From contig CM077024.1 of the NCBI GenBank assembly GCA_039090855.1, positions 63,015,594-63,079,593 on the forward strand: 64,000 bases of DNA. The letters run 5' to 3'. The notes under the pieces were generated by a model. It saw only the letters and a list, made by a program, of their open reading frames with translations, did no database searches and was not told the origin of the DNA. Of this stretch, positions 21,280 to 32,690 are shown piece by piece (position 1 is the first letter of the stretch; each line of letters opens with the position of its first letter). The stretch comes from Macrothele yani. Taxonomy: Eukaryota; Arthropoda; Arachnida; Araneae; Macrothelidae. A program made the translations under genes and the position numbers.

Positions 21280-21890
21280 AACCTGTAACTTAGCAGACTG
21301 CTGAGACTTTTCTGAAGCCCATGTCTTTAACTGCTGCATTAACACTGCAGTTTTGGATGAAGAGTTCCAGTGACCTATTCTTATGTGACACCCATCTCGC
21401 ACTGTACTCGGAAAGGGTATGAGATGGGTGTTACACTGATGCATTTTCATTTAAGATAGAGGCAAGTTCTCTAAACTTATGTAGATGATTTGGACTTTTA
21501 CTGTAGAATTCATAGACATTACTTAGTAATACTAATATATCTGCAAGGTATGTTGACTGAACATAATCTTTTAACTCTTAGTTCTAAATGATGATTAAAG
21601 CAGTGAACAGTGCGCAATCATGGGCAAGTCTCCTTTAATTCAGCAGCAACCCCCTTTTCTGTGACCTAAATTTACAAATGCTCCATCAGCTAGAAACCTC
21701 AAGTTTCTTTTCAATATCACCAATGCCAAAACAGTCCAGTTTCTTTTATTGCACTGAGAATGCCACTAGCTTTTCCACATTTTAAATCTGTTATTTAAAA
21801 AAAATACCACAACTGTTGTCCACATAGGTCAAAAAATTATTTCCTTTTCAGTAATGCTGTCAGTGGAACCATCACAACAAATACTGTAAT
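21280..21890 (-). pseudogene. hAT-type transposase relic (ZMYM/KIAA1586-like)
   Basis: On the minus strand, in order: CCDGSTDSITEKEIIF (about 21,840-21,885, the first catalytic Asp region CDGSTD), FLADGAFVNLGHRKG, VAAELKETCP then, after a stop, LRTVHCFNHHLELRVK (about 21,565-21,640), then SPNHLHKFRELASILNEN and RWVSHKNRSLELF. This block order matches hAT transposases domesticated as ZMYM/KIAA1586-type proteins. There are at least three frameshifts or stops. No TIR or TSD was found. Confidence 0.65.
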
Positions 21891-22218
21891 AAGTTTTTTT
21901 TTTGTTTTTTTTTTAAAAACATTAAGAAACATCCAATTCTGCATTTAAGCCTAATGATGTGGATGTAAAGCTCCTGTGAGGCACCATTTGCAGGCAGCTT
22001 AGTGAGAGTTACTGTACACAATGTTGCCAGTGCTGTACTTTGCATGTACAGGGTTATAACAGTTAATCTGGAATAATTTTAGATACTTATATCTTAAAGA
22101 CTATTTAACCTGAAAAAAATTAAAAACCATCATTTGAGAGATCAGATTATTATCTTCCACAGTAAATTATCGATAACATCGTCATGAACATCACTGTCAC
22201 ACAAAAAAATATGAAAAA

Positions 22219-23230
22219 ATGAAAAGAACACTGTTGCTGTCAGCTCTCAGCACCGAGAGAACCCCAAAGGAGATTGCCAAGTTTCACAAATTATCTTTGT
22301 TTTTTGTCCACAAGATCAAGAGCAAAGTTGACAATGCGGAGAACCTCAATGACATCCCTACCAAGCGTGAGAAGCATTACTGTCACTCTCACACCAACAG
22401 GATGCCCGAGTTTGTCACCAAGGTACAAGGGATGGTGAACAATAACCCCAGCAAATCAATGAACACCTTATCCGAGGAGGTGGGTGTTGCTTATGGTACC
22501 ATCCACTGTACCATTCACGTGGACCTCTGCTACAGCTCCTACATTCTTACAAGGGGCCAGTTCATGGACAAAGTCATGCAAGAAAGGCATCTGATGAAGG
22601 TACAGAAACTGCTCAACAAGTCAAGCCCCCTAAAAACGATTTGCTGTGATTTCTCTCAGAAGAGAATTTTCACTAGGACCAGGTCAATGGGAGGAATGGT
22701 TGTGCAAGAACACTGACAATGCATCCAGGGTCATGCACACAAAATTTCCTGCCACCGTCATGGCCATCTCCAGCATGGAAAAATGTCATGCCTCTTCACT
22801 TCTTTGAGAAGGATTTAAGGGTCAATGTGGACATGCACATTAAAATGCTGAGAAATGCAGTGAAGCCTTGGATGGACGCCATTTCTGACGGGAGGCCTTA
22901 CATCTTCCAACAGGACTCTGCCCCAGCTCACAAGGACAAAGCGACTAAGAAATGGCTTGAAGAGAACGTGCCATATCACTGGTTTCCAGATGTCACCCCC
23001 CCCCAGCCAACTTCAATCCCTTGGATTACTATATGTGAGGGGAGTAGTTGACAGACCAACAAGTATCCCTATAACACCCTTAACTCCATCAGGCATGCCA
23101 TTGCCAATGTCATGACCCAAACAAACAAGGCCCAGGTTGCCAAAGCCTGTGACCAATTCCGCTCAAGGGTCAAAGCTGTCATCACTGCCAATGGCAAGGT
23201 GAATAACTACAAAGTGTGTTCGTGTATAAA
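22219..23230 (+). pseudogene. maT-like (DD37D-type) transposase
   Basis: The HTH region (TPKEIAKFHKL, then VYKIK-like), a MNTLSEEVGVAYGTI helix and DKVMQERHLMKVQKLLNK resemble maT transposases. The first Asp is lost (ICCDFSQKRIF replaces the usual FSDEKxF). GLRVN-like and VKPWMDAISDGRPY are followed by FQQDSAPAHKDKAT (second Asp) and, after a one-base loss in a C run near 23,000, NPLDYY (third Asp). The end reads DQFRSRVKAVITANG. It is broken by two frameshifts and stops. It lies downstream of the PEX14 polyadenylation signal on the opposite strand. Confidence 0.82.
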
Positions 23231-23839
23231 CCATTATATAAGATTTTGCTTCAATAAAACATATATTCATGCTTCAATTGTTTTATTATATACATAAATT
23301 TTCCACATTTACTGTAATAATCCTGTACATTTCACAGAAGAAAAAACTTCAGAAACCATTTTCTTATGACAATTCTGAAATTTTATATCACTTTTCATAT
23401 TTGAAAAGTTCTGTGTAACTTCTTTTTCAGATATTTCCCCTAGTAATTTATCCCCCTGTTGCAAAGGATCACCCTTTATTCTAACATGTGAACACACCGG
23501 AAACTGAAGTTCTTGTATTTGCCTTAAATACAATCTAATACTTTAATTTTATCATGCATAATTTAGTTTTGCATGAAAAAAGAGAGAGAATAAAAGTAAC
23601 ATAAACTTACCAATAACTGCAGTTTGAACAAATATTCCATACTCCAGTAACAGTGCAAAACAGAATCTTTACATTTTGTTCCTTTTTATGGTGAATTTTC
23701 CTAATGAAGTGCAAGTTTTCCCCTATTAGCCTCTTCTTTCTACATAAACCAATGAAACCATCATTTTTGTAAAATTAACTTTTAAAATCTGTACCTGTAC
23801 TTACCCTGCCTGTGATGGAAACAGTGCCATTTCTCCAGA

Positions 23840-24450
23840 CCGTTGAGTTGTTCTCACAATACAGTAAGCAGCAGCAATCTCTCTCTCTGAAATTAAATTT
23901 CCAAAAGTGGTATTGCTGCTATTTACTATGCTTTGAAAAACATGTGTTTATATTCATTAGTCACTTCTTGCCACATCAAGGAACAGAGCATTTTTGTTTT
24001 TGCTTAAAATGAAATTAAAGTTCAAAATCAGAACTTATGCTCTCTGTTGCCATGTCTTGCAACTGTAAAATTGTCTTTCCTGCACATAGAGCAAAGTAAC
24101 AACATTTTTAAAATTCGACTTCACTTTAAACAAAAGCAAAAAAATCTTTCTCCATTCTTTTAAGTGAAAAAGGAACTGAAAAGGAAAATTAGTACAGAAA
24201 TGCAGTATGGTGGCGGCTCACTCTGCATGAAAAGAACTTCACAGGTCCCAGAAATATCATTGGTTCTATCCATGGCATGGCCATTAAGGATAACATGCAT
24301 AGGGCAAGACGCTGATCTTAAAATTTAACTTTGCTTCAAGGGGGGGGGGGGACTTGCTTCCTTGATTGATACAACAAAACATATATTTCACTGGCAAAAT
24401 CAAAAAGTATGAAGCTGGTCTGTGATATTATCTTATTTCCTTTCAAACAC
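23840..24450. repeat. diverged dispersed repeat, copy 1
   Basis: Shares ordered words with 42,960-43,550: ttagtcact...cttg...acatcaa, tttaagtgaaa, cactctgc, acttcacaggtc/attttacaggtc, ttctatc, aaatttaa. Identity by eye is modest. No coding content was recognised. It may be an old transposon family or a segmental duplicate. Confidence 0.45.
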
Positions 24451-25052
24451 AAAATATGAAGTGAAGATCTTCACTTCATGAAATATTCTGGGAGGATGCT
24501 ATAATTTCACACAGTTACTGCTACTTTTCAAATCACTGAATGAGTAAAATGAAGCAAAGGAAACATTTCCTACATTTTGGTGTGCTGGATTGGTTCATAA
24601 TATGGCTGGTAGTCATCTTGAGCTACCATTTTGGTCCAACAGACAAACATCTATCCTCTCACGAGATTTCCCAACTTTTTCCACTTTTTTCAGGTAGCCG
24701 GTCATCCTGCTAATATGCCCTTACTTCCATGTGTGATCTGTCAAACAAATTGTTTTTATTGTCTTTGGAAAGTAGACATTCTCACCTTTTATTTTATCCG
24801 TTTAATAAATTATGAAGTTGTCATATAAAATGAAAATCCACAGTGATTAGTTAAAAATAAGCAATTTCACCATAATGTTGGATTGATTTAACCACCATAA
24901 AAATGGCTCAGAAACCATGAAAAAAGAAAATTCACTGCTCGTATTTTGATAGCAGCTAACACATCACGAAAATAAAAAATAAAAAAAAATAAAAAGAAGA
25001 AAACCGATATGCGATTATAGGGGGGACCTTGTACAACTTTTTACTGTTATTA

Positions 25053-25053
<1 letters not shown>

Positions 25054-25106
<53 letters not shown>
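25054..25106. repeat. (TG)n microsatellite
   Basis: About 26 TG dinucleotides. The rest of 24,450-25,240 holds no recognisable gene. Confidence 0.95.
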
Positions 25107-25107
<1 letters not shown>

Positions 25108-25245
25108 TATTACATGAAATGACTAAAAATTTGTATTAAAAAGGTATAACTGAACCAAAAGAAAGTTTATGAATTTTTTTTTTTTTTTTTTTGAAACTGA
25201 GATGTGCACTGTTTGAACAGTCAAGAGATAGTGTTTTGCAACAAT

Positions 25246-25463
25246 TTTTGTTGTTGTTGTTGTTGGAGATTTAATGACCACTGTTAGCAACTTGATGTGC
25301 TATAAATAGTCACCTGTTCCTAAGTTAGGGTTACTGGTTCCAGGGAAGGGTAGGGAGACAGCCAGTGCTGTAATCCAAATACAGCATCCATGCCTCCCTG
25401 GGATTTGAATTTGGACCCATCTCAGAAGCCTTCACTTATACCACTGTACCATCGTGGTGGCCA
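25246..25463 (-). repeat. tRNA-derived SINE, old copy with (TTG)n tail
   Basis: Body words taatgaccactgttagc, taagttagggttactgg and cagccagtgctgtaa are the SINE family with many transitions. The head is reduced to ttatac-cactgtaccat. The tail is a ttg microsatellite where other copies have poly-A/T. Confidence 0.82.
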
Positions 25464-25903
25464 ACCACAATTTTAAGTGACCCAGTCTAACAACTGAGTG
25501 ATTTTTCATTAATTTACAGGTTCATTTCTTTGTAGGGGAAGGTTTTCCCTTCAGTTACGCCACCTTTGCTTTGAAATCGATATGATGCATGAGAATTTAC
25601 AAATTGAAAATTTCGTCCTTTTAAGCATTCAATTTTTGAAACATTCTTTAATGTACGACAAACCCCATAATCCACAAGAGCAAAAAATTAAATTAAAGCA
25701 CAACTTACCATAAAACAAAAAAGTTGCACACACAAAAGTAATCTAAAGTAGTCAAGTAAAAATATCATACCACAGACATCTAAAATAAAAATCTGAAAAA
25801 ATTATTTTATTGGCAAACTGAAAACATTATATTTACATAGCATTTGAAATTATCATATTGTAATATATATCACTATATGAACAACAAGAAATTGTTATTC
25901 CTC

Positions 25904-25909
25904 TTTATT
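25904..25909 (-). terminator. polyadenylation signal of PEX14
   Basis: AATAAA on the minus strand, four bases after the PEX14 stop codon (25,914-25,916). Such a short distance means a very short 3' UTR or use of a later signal. It is placed correctly for the terminal exon. Confidence 0.6.
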
Positions 25910-25913
25910 AAAG

Positions 25914-26039
25914 TCACGTTTCCACTTCACTTGCTGCCGAATCACCAGGCTCTTCATTTCCTAAAGAGTTCGTGGCCTCATGAGCTGGAGTCTTGCTACA
26001 TTCTTCAGACACAGAATTGTCTTCCAAACCATTAGAAAC
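25914..26039 (-). CDS. PEX14: PEX14, terminal coding exon
   Basis: The putative last coding exon of peroxin 14, the membrane docking factor that receives PEX5-cargo complexes at the peroxisome. It is preceded by a good acceptor (TATTTTTAG), opens in phase 0 (VSNGLEDNSVSEECSKTP), is rich in Glu/Ser, and ends ...SAASEVET then TGA, with AATAAA just beyond. The phase matches the donor of the 34,925-35,075 exon. The acidic, poorly conserved tail is what PEX14 C-termini look like, but this exon alone carries no diagnostic motif. The link rests on strand, phase, spacing and the terminal signal, and another small exon could lie between. Confidence 0.68.
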   Translation of the reverse strand, partial: VSNGLEDNSVSEECSKTPAHEATNSLGNEEPGDSAASEVET

Positions 26040-26225
26040 CTAAAAATAATAATTAAAAAAAAGCACTGACTCATGATCAACATTAAAATGAGTTTTTAAG
26101 AAAACAAAATTATAGCATATGAACTAGTTGTTCCATCCACATCAGCTTGCATCTAAACTACAGTAGAACATTCGATTAAAAGAAATGACCCAATTTGTTT
26201 GTTTGTGTGTGTGTGTGGGGGGGGG

Positions 26226-26377
26226 GTATGACCGCCTTGAGTGACTCAATGGGCTACAAGCAGTCACCTGTCCACAATTTCACCGGTTCCAGTGAAGGGA
26301 GAGTGCCATAGGACAAACACAACATCCAAGCCTCACTGGGATTTGTACTCGGACCCAAATGGTCAGAAGCAGATGGT
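26226..26377 (-). repeat. tRNA-derived SINE, truncated copy
   Basis: Contains ctcaatgggctacaagc, cagtcacctgtcc and gacaaacacaacatcc. The head stops after gtactcggaccc, so the A-box side is missing. A TG/G run borders the tail. Confidence 0.8.
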
Positions 26378-26388
26378 CAATATATATA

Positions 26389-27545
26389 CAAGAGCTATTC
26401 AAATTTCAACCTCCGTTGCAATGTACTGTGCGATGCAAGCACAGTAGCCAGCTTGTGCATGTGCCATAGCATCACAAGATGCTTGCCCTCTCCACAGGAT
26501 CATCCATTTGGAGTTAGTTCTCTATGTCATACAGGCAAGTAAACATGTGTGCTGCAAATCGATGCTCCCACCAGCTGTGAAATTTGCGCTGTCACTAGTT
26601 TTTTACATGCTGAAGGGAAAAGTGCCACAAAAATTCCTCGAAAAATGGGTACAGTGTATGGTCCAAACTTTGTGAGTAAATGGCATTTGGGAGAGTGGTG
26701 TAGAAAATTTAGAGATGGGGGAACAGATGTGCATGGTGAATGGGGTCAAGATTGGCAAACCATGGCGACTGATGAACTTGTTCAAAACATTGACCAGCAA
26801 GTGAGTGAAAGACAGCGCTGCACAATATCAGAGTTGTTTTGTGAGTTTCCCCAAATTTCTCAAACTGTTCTGTATGAGATCATTACAGGTAGGCCAGGCT
26901 AATGCTTACCGATGTGAACAAAATGTAGAGAATGGGATCAGCTTTGACAGTCTTGCAGCATTACAGAGAAGTTGGGGATGCATTTTTTAACCATATCATG
27001 ATGGGTGATGAAACATGGGTTAATTCATGAATGTTGAACACAAAGAGAAGTCAATGATGCACACACATTCACCAAACAAGCCAAAAAAGTGCAAACAAAT
27101 GTTTTTACAGAAAAAAGCGTAGTGCTCTTCTACAACAATGTGTGGACGCACACGGCTGCATGTACACAAGTGCTGCTGGAGCAATTCGGTTGGGGGTGTT
27201 TGAATTCCTTCCGTACAGCCCAGACTTGGCACAGAGTGATTATCACCTCTTCACCCACATGAAAACCTGGTTGGGATCACAGTGCTTCAATCACAATGAA
27301 GAGTTGAAGATGGCATCTAATCATGGCTGAGCTCCCAGGCAGCAACTTTCTTTGATGTCGGGATACTAAAGCTCGTACCCCAACACGCGCTTTAGTATCC
27401 CTAAAGCTCGTAGTCTCAATTCAGGGGGTGACTACGTTGAGAAGTAACCTAAACCTGTAAGTATGCCTCATATACAATAAAATATTTTGTTCTCATTGAT
27501 TGTTTTCTTCACAGCCTACTGGAGGTTGATATCCAAATAGCCTAC
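26389..27545 (+). mobile_element. mariner element, internally deleted
   Basis: The TIRs CAAGAGCTATTCAAATTTCA (left) and, inverted at the right, GTAGGCTATTTGGATATCA both continue ACCTCC and flank a 1.16-kb element bordered by TA-rich sequence. It sits in the last PEX14 intron. Confidence 0.82.
26549..27447 (+). pseudogene. mariner transposase with central deletion
   Basis: The N-terminal domain LQIDAPTSCEICAVTSFLHA is the HTH_48-type start of a mariner group very common in arthropods, but the expected ATG is GTG here. ISELFCEFPQISQTVLYEI closes the DNA-binding part. DEKW-type first-Asp sequence is reduced to MGDETWVN near 27,005, most of the catalytic core is deleted, and LPYSPDLAQSDYHLF (third Asp) with WLGSQCFN follows. 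LNSGGDYVEK and the stop at 27,445 are intact. A local duplication actaaagctcgta lies near 27,370 and 27,400. It is inactive. Confidence 0.87.
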
Positions 27546-27549
27546 ATAT

Positions 27550-27865
27550 ATTTAATTATTAATGTGTTGCATTAAATTTAAGTTGCATGACTTATCAAAT
27601 CAATATTGGAAGTACAAAGGGTCGAACTGTGTTGTGTTCTACAGAAAATGTTTTGACCTCTTTTGTGTGTTTGAGTATGCAAGTAGAAAGGTTTAAACTA
27701 ATAATTTCCTTAAGAGATTTTTAGAATTCAATTTTTTAATATGAAACCCTTCTTACAATAAATTAATTTTATTTGAATTTCTATTAATGGTACACATGGT
27801 TACCAAAAATGAAAGAATGATGGCATGGATTCCAAGTTGCAGCATGTATAAAGTTTAGCCTTCAG

Positions 27866-27898
<33 letters not shown>

Positions 27899-28570
27899 TT
27901 TTTTTTGTCGAATGTTCTGATTAACATTTAATTTTGAATTAACAGCATGTTATTATCATCATGAAATTTTGTGAACAACTTAAACCTATAGTAGCTGAGC
28001 ATTATTCTCTTTAGCTAGATGTCAAGATGGTAATTCATTAAGTACAAGATAAAAACATTTCACGATATATCTATAAAGAGTTAAAGAGCTATAGTTTAAG
28101 AGTAGAAAAATGACAGAACAAATGTCAACAGCAACTAATACAAACCATAAACTTATTTATAAAATTTTTTTTCAATGCCCATCATTGTCTTAAACTTTCA
28201 TTCTTCTTTCTTCTTCCCCTATTTTCCTTTTCTAACCCCCCAACTCCCCACTTTGAAGAGTGAGGGTTTCAGATATTTACTGCCTAATGGTAAAACAAAC
28301 ATAGCATAGCTTATTACTCACACTAGTCTACATATTTACAACGAGAAAGTAAACATGAGCATTAAAAGCAGAAAATGACTCGCACTGATTTGCACATACT
28401 CCTAAACTATACTTAATTGGCCTGAACTTTCTCTGAATACTTAAAATGTTCTAAGTTAGATGTTATTCATCATATGACTTGAATTACTGGAAAAATATGT
28501 AATTTATGGTTTTTCAATAATTTAAAAACAAGCAAATATACTTATCGAAGAGAAAAGTCATTCGTACGGC
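27550..28570. other. no gene recognised
   Basis: PEX14 intron sequence, AT-rich, with (TA)n(T)n at about 27,870-27,906. Nothing conserved was seen. Confidence 0.5.
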
Positions 28571-28684
28571 AAGGTAATAGGTATCACAAATGCTGTCTGC
28601 GTACGATAAATAAAATCATTAAAAGTTTGCAAAAAAAGTAAAACCAAATTTATTTACAAATTAAAATAATTTAAAAGCAAGAAC

Positions 28685-28713
28685 TTTCCGGGCTCTCATG
28701 GCCCCATCATCAG
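28685..28713 (-). ncRNA. hammerhead-like ribozyme core, mutated copy
   Basis: Minus strand: CTGATGA, then T, stem strand GGGGC, loop, GCCCG, GAAA. It is the mirror copy of the 29,595 motif with one stem-closing base changed (GCCCC to GCCCG). Stems I and III were not resolved. Confidence 0.45.
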
Positions 28714-29099
28714 GCTAAGTGTCGTAGGAATGCAGAGTCAATCATTATAAAGTACAAGTACCCATCATTCATTTCACTAGTTCGTCTCAAGGAGATGCCA
28801 GATAACAAAAGTTAAAGTTACAGTTCAAAAAGAGGAACTACATAGGTTCTTCAACAGCTGGTTGTCCGGAGGGGTGAGCAGCCGTCTCCACTGGCTCGGA
28901 ACATAGGCTGGGAGGTCAAAGTTTCAGCAGGAGTCACCAAATTTAATAATATAAAGGCTTTCAGTGAAAAAGGCAGTCTGTTTGTTAATAGTTGAGTTTA
29001 AGATTTTTGCGTTATTCCAATCAGGTATGTAACCCTCTTGATTAACAGCAGCTGTTAATCAAGAGGGTTACATACCTGATTGGAATAACGCAAAAATCT

Positions 29100-29292
29100 A
29101 CCTAATTAACTAACTAGTCTTCACATCTTTCATCATCCTCTTTTCTAACTTTTACTAAGCCCGTCTGCTCTTAATCATTCTCCACGCTTTTAAAAATCTT
29201 TAGCTGATAGTTCTGTGTCTGGCGCTCTTTGGCCAAACCTGGCCCTTGCGCCACTAAAATCAATTAACTAACTAACTAACTAACTAACTAAC
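29100..29292 (+). mobile_element. LINE 3' tail insertion with TSD
   Basis: GCAAAAATCT occurs on both sides (29,090-29,099 and 29,293-29,302). The insert ends in a strong nested hairpin (tggcgc at 29,220 pairing with gcgcca at 29,248, inside it ttggcc/ggccc) followed by a (TAAC)n tail. A 3' hairpin plus short simple-repeat tail and a TSD is the signature of a 5'-truncated non-LTR retrotransposon. The family is not identified. It interrupts the right arm of the palindrome, so the palindrome is older. Confidence 0.75.
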
Positions 29293-29594
29293 GCAAAAAT
29301 CTTAAACTCAACTATTAACAAACAGACTGCCTTTTTCACTGAAAGCCTTTATATTATTAAATTTGGTGACTCCTGCTGAAACTTTGACCTCCCTGCCTAT
29401 GTTCCGAGCCAGTGGAGACAGACAGCTGGTAGCCCCCTTCGGACAACCAGCTGTTGAAGAACGTATGTAGTTCCTCTTATTGAACTGTAACTTTGACTTT
29501 TGTTATTTGGCATCTCCTTGAGACGAATGGTGAAATGAATGATGGATACTTGTACTTTATAATGATTGACTCGGCATTCCTACGACACTTAAAC

Positions 29595-29623
29595 CTGATG
29601 ATGGGGCCATGACAGCCCCGAAA
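29595..29623 (+). ncRNA. hammerhead-like ribozyme core
   Basis: CTGATGA (29,595-29,601), an extra T, stem II GGGGC (603-607) with GCCCC (615-619), then GAAA (620-623) and GTTC. This matches the conserved hammerhead core boxes around stem II, which PLEs are known to carry in their terminal repeats. The unpaired T after CTGATGA departs from the canonical fold. Stems I and III could not be paired by eye. Confidence 0.55.
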
Positions 29624-29739
29624 GTTCTTCTTTTTAAATTATTTTAATTTGTAAATAAATTTGGTTTTACTTTGCAAACTTTTAATGATTTTATTTATAG
29701 TACGCAGACAGCATTTGTGATACCTATTAAATATACGTA

Positions 29740-30400
29740 TATAATACTATATGCTTCATCAGAACTTGCAATTAAGTTACATACCACTTATTGTTCTTTC
29801 CTACACACTATGTTTTCACTTTAGGAATTTGTTGCTCCACTTGCTACTTCATAGCAGTTACATTTGTTTTGAAATCTTTATTCTTCAACAAAACAAGATA
29901 TTAGAAATAAGTAGAACTAAACTTTTTTCAGTAGGAGATGTCACAAGAATTTTAATAGGCTGTCCTACTGTTTGTTTTCATATACAATAAAATATTTTGT
30001 TCTCATTGATTGTTTTCTTCACAGCCAGGAGTGGCTTTTGATGGCAAACAATGCAAAGACACTTGTAGCATTGTCAATTTTATCTAATACAAGAAGAAAT
30101 TCCATATCTATTTAAAAATTGATACACAAGCAAAGAAGATATCAAAGTAACCAGTTGCATTTTCTGTAGTAAACACTATGTGGACAGGGGGGGGGGCAAC
30201 ACCTGAAATGGGGAACTCCTACTCTATTTTTAAACCTGCATTTAAAATATCACCCTATCATATACCAGTGCAAGTTGTAAGTTTATCCCGTTTTGAGCTA
30301 CACATAATGTCGGGCCTTCATTCCTGCGCAAAATGCATGCCAGCGTCAGCTGGGTACAGCAATGGCGTGCATTTGGCATGGAGCTACAGAGCATTATTAG
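29740..30400. other. no gene recognised
   Basis: PEX14 intron sequence. It includes a 49-bp exact copy (29,978-30,026) of 27,468-27,516. The 5' boundary of the following mariner was not found. Confidence 0.5.
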
Positions 30401-30411
30401 GTGAGCAGAGA

Positions 30412-31410
30412 ATGGAGGTCGATAAATGTGCTGTTTGGGTGCTCCTATACCATTATAGGAAAAAAGAGTTAAATGTGGCAGCAGAAGTGAGAGAGATTTG
30501 TTTAACTGAAGACAAGGAAACAGTGGACAGCAGCACCACACAAAAATGGTTCTGGCATTTCAATGCTGGGGACACTAGCCTTGAAGAAAAGCTGAGGTCA
30601 GGACCTTCAATGACCACCAATGCCGACAATCTGGCCAAAGCTGTGACAGCAAACCTCGATACCAGTATAAGACAACTGACAGCTGTGGTGGGATCTTCCC
30701 AATTCATCATTCTTTGTCACCTGAACCAGCTTGGTTTCTCCTCCAGGCACCACTGAATGGTTCCCCATGAGCTGACACCTTGGTAGGTGAAACAATGCAT
30801 TGCTCTGTCAGTGACTGCTGTAAAATCCACAAGACAATAGCTTTTGACATTGTATCATGAAAGGTAATATAAAGTGGATGTTCTTATATTATCCTACCAC
30901 TGGGAACCAGTGGCTAAGGCCATGCCAGGAAGCACAGAGCAAAAAGGGCAGTTTGAGGGGACAGTCATGCTGTGCATTTGGTGGAATTGTGACGATCCTG
31001 TGCACAGGAAGCTCATGCCAGATGGTCAGGCCATGGACAGGAACCTCTACACTAATTTCACCCACAGCTCATCAATACAAAGCAGAACGTGCTACAAGTG
31101 GATAATGCCCCAAGTAATACCTCTAGATTGGCCTGTTGAAAACTACAGTAACTGGAAGTGGTTGAAATTTTAACTAACCCTCCATGCAGTCCAAAGCTTG
31201 CCCCATGCAAGCACCACCTGTTTTGCTCCATGGCACATTTCCTACAAGGACAGCACTTTGCTTCAGTGGTGGATGTGGAATCTGGCAACAGAGTTTCTGT
31301 CCTGGAAACCTGTCGAGCGGTATGTCCGTGGCTCTGGTGGAATGTTGGCAAAAGACTATAAAAAACCACTGCAGAATGAGATGAGCATGCATGGTGTTCT
31401 TGCATCATAA
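30412..31410 (+). pseudogene. mariner transposase (cecropia/irritans-like)
   Basis: The ATG at 30,412 (MEVDKCAVWVLL) begins a mariner HTH domain. STTQKWFWHFNAGDTSLEEK and NLDTSIRQLTAVVG are typical of the N-terminal region. After frameshifts and a deletion, VMLCIWWN (the usual LLCVWWDxKG) and RKLMPDGQAMDRNLY (ELLPxGxTINSDLY) follow, then a decayed C-terminal stretch GMLAKDYKKPLQNE. Catalytic blocks HDNARPH and SPDxxPSDY are not intact. TIRs were not located. It lies in a PEX14 intron. Confidence 0.78.
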
Positions 31411-31621
31411 AAGTTTTTTGATGCAAATGGGATGAACTCACATATATGACACACCCTGGTAACACCAATTATGAAAGGAACAAACTGCTTTGATGTAAAA
31501 TAGGTACAAAAGTGTGAAAATAAATTGGAACAAAAAAAAAATCACTAAATTTGTATGTAGTTTAAAAAAAAATGTAACACACATGCCCTTATTTAACATT
31601 AGTATAAAATATGTTCTCATT

Positions 31622-32230
31622 TGGCTGCAATGACCTCCTGAACATGATCTGGCATTAACTCCACCAGTTTAGAGCAAATGTTTTTCACTTCAGTATCATA
31701 GAACCATACTTATTTCATTAATAATCAAACATTTCTTTATTGAGCAGTATAATTTTCCATGTTTTCTTTTTTTTTTTTCAGAATACTCCACAAATTTTCA
31801 ATTGGATTTAAGTCTGAAGGATTTTCAGGTCCACACTGATTCTATTTTAATGCACAAACTTTTTGACTACTTTCAAATTGTGGCAGGGGGCCATGTCATT
31901 CTGAAATGTGCATTTTCCCATCTGCAAAAGTATGCAGGAATGGCACAACTCTATTAGTTAGAATTTAAATGTATTTTGATGAATTCATCATGCCATCAAT
32001 TGGGTCCAGGCTTCTAGGCCCACTCATGAAATATCCCCATAACAGCTTTTTGGGAGGATGTTTTACAGTCTGTTGAAAGCACTCAGTTTTCACTGGCTCA
32101 TCACTGCATTGTCTGACAAAGTTTTGTTCTGTACCCATGAAAAAAATGTGTCACATTAGCAAAAACTACTTTTTCTATCATCACAGCTCCAAGTTTAATA
32201 CTTTTATGCCCATGCCAAATGTTCTTTCTA
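31622..32230 (-). pseudogene. Tc1-like transposase, C-terminal relic
   Basis: On the minus strand, scattered over frames: FCMGTEQNFVRQ, FQQTVKHPPKKLLWGYFMSG, DGMMNSSKYI, FLHTFADG, PSDLNPIENLWSIL (the catalytic Glu block) and LVELMPDHVQEVIAA near 31,625-31,670. These follow the block order of a Tc1 transposase, with the QQDNAP box destroyed. The N-terminus is absent. Confidence 0.75.
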
Positions 32231-32269
32231 CAATTTACCATTGTGTATTAAAAGAAAGTGTTTAATCAA

Positions 32270-32690
32270 TGTATGCTTCCAGTTCTTACTTATAGATCAG
32301 ACACATGGACTTGAACTAAGAAAGGTATTCAGAGGCTGCAAACAACTCAGAGTAGCATAGAGAGATGCATACTTGGTATAACCAGGAAAGATAGCAAAAG
32401 GTATACATAAGTTAGGGAAAATGACAAGAGTTGATGACATCATGATCAAAGCAAAGACTCTCAAATGGCAACAGCCTAAACATACTGCTAGAACTGACCA
32501 CCATTGGACAACTGAAATACACATTGGATGCCAAGGAGCAGGAAAAGACCCAAAAGAAGATCATGCAGGAGATGAGTGGATGAAATTCAAAAGCATGCTA
32601 GAGTGAGACTGGCTCAAGATGGAAAGCTGTGGAAGAGACTTGGAAAAACTTTCATCCAGCAATGGATGGATTGATGAAGATAAAAACCTA
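32270..32690 (+). pseudogene. RTE-like LINE, 3' end fragment
   Basis: Matches the 3' part of the LINE copies at 47-52 kb: ttggtataaccaggaaagat, atgacaagagttgatgacatc, atctcaaatggca-type words and the end ccagcaatggatggattgatg. It encodes the post-RT region (ERCILGITRKD-like, KMTRVDDIMIKAKTLKWQ) with several stops. More diverged than the 51-kb copy. Confidence 0.8.

Larger units (their letters stand above)
28577..29729. repeat. near spacer-free palindrome, inverted dimer of a PLE-type terminal sequence
   Basis: The symmetry axis is at 29,050 (TTAACAGC-A-GCTGTTAA). The left arm 28,577-29,049 pairs with 29,051-29,099 plus 29,303-29,729, the interruption being a LINE tail insertion. The inner ~250 bp look almost identical and the outer parts show scattered differences. 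Both arms carry an outward-facing hammerhead-like core (see separate entries). No RT remains, so the PLE attribution is inferred from the motif and from the analogous 35.5-37.9 kb structure. Confidence 0.82.

Noticed and set aside
23309..23886. Minus-strand ORFs with GTAAGT donors at 23,804 and about 23,609, looking like exons of another gene
   Set aside because: They lie downstream of the PEX14 poly(A) signal with no recognisable protein or promoter. More than one frame is open in the 82-bp piece, and part overlaps a dispersed repeat.
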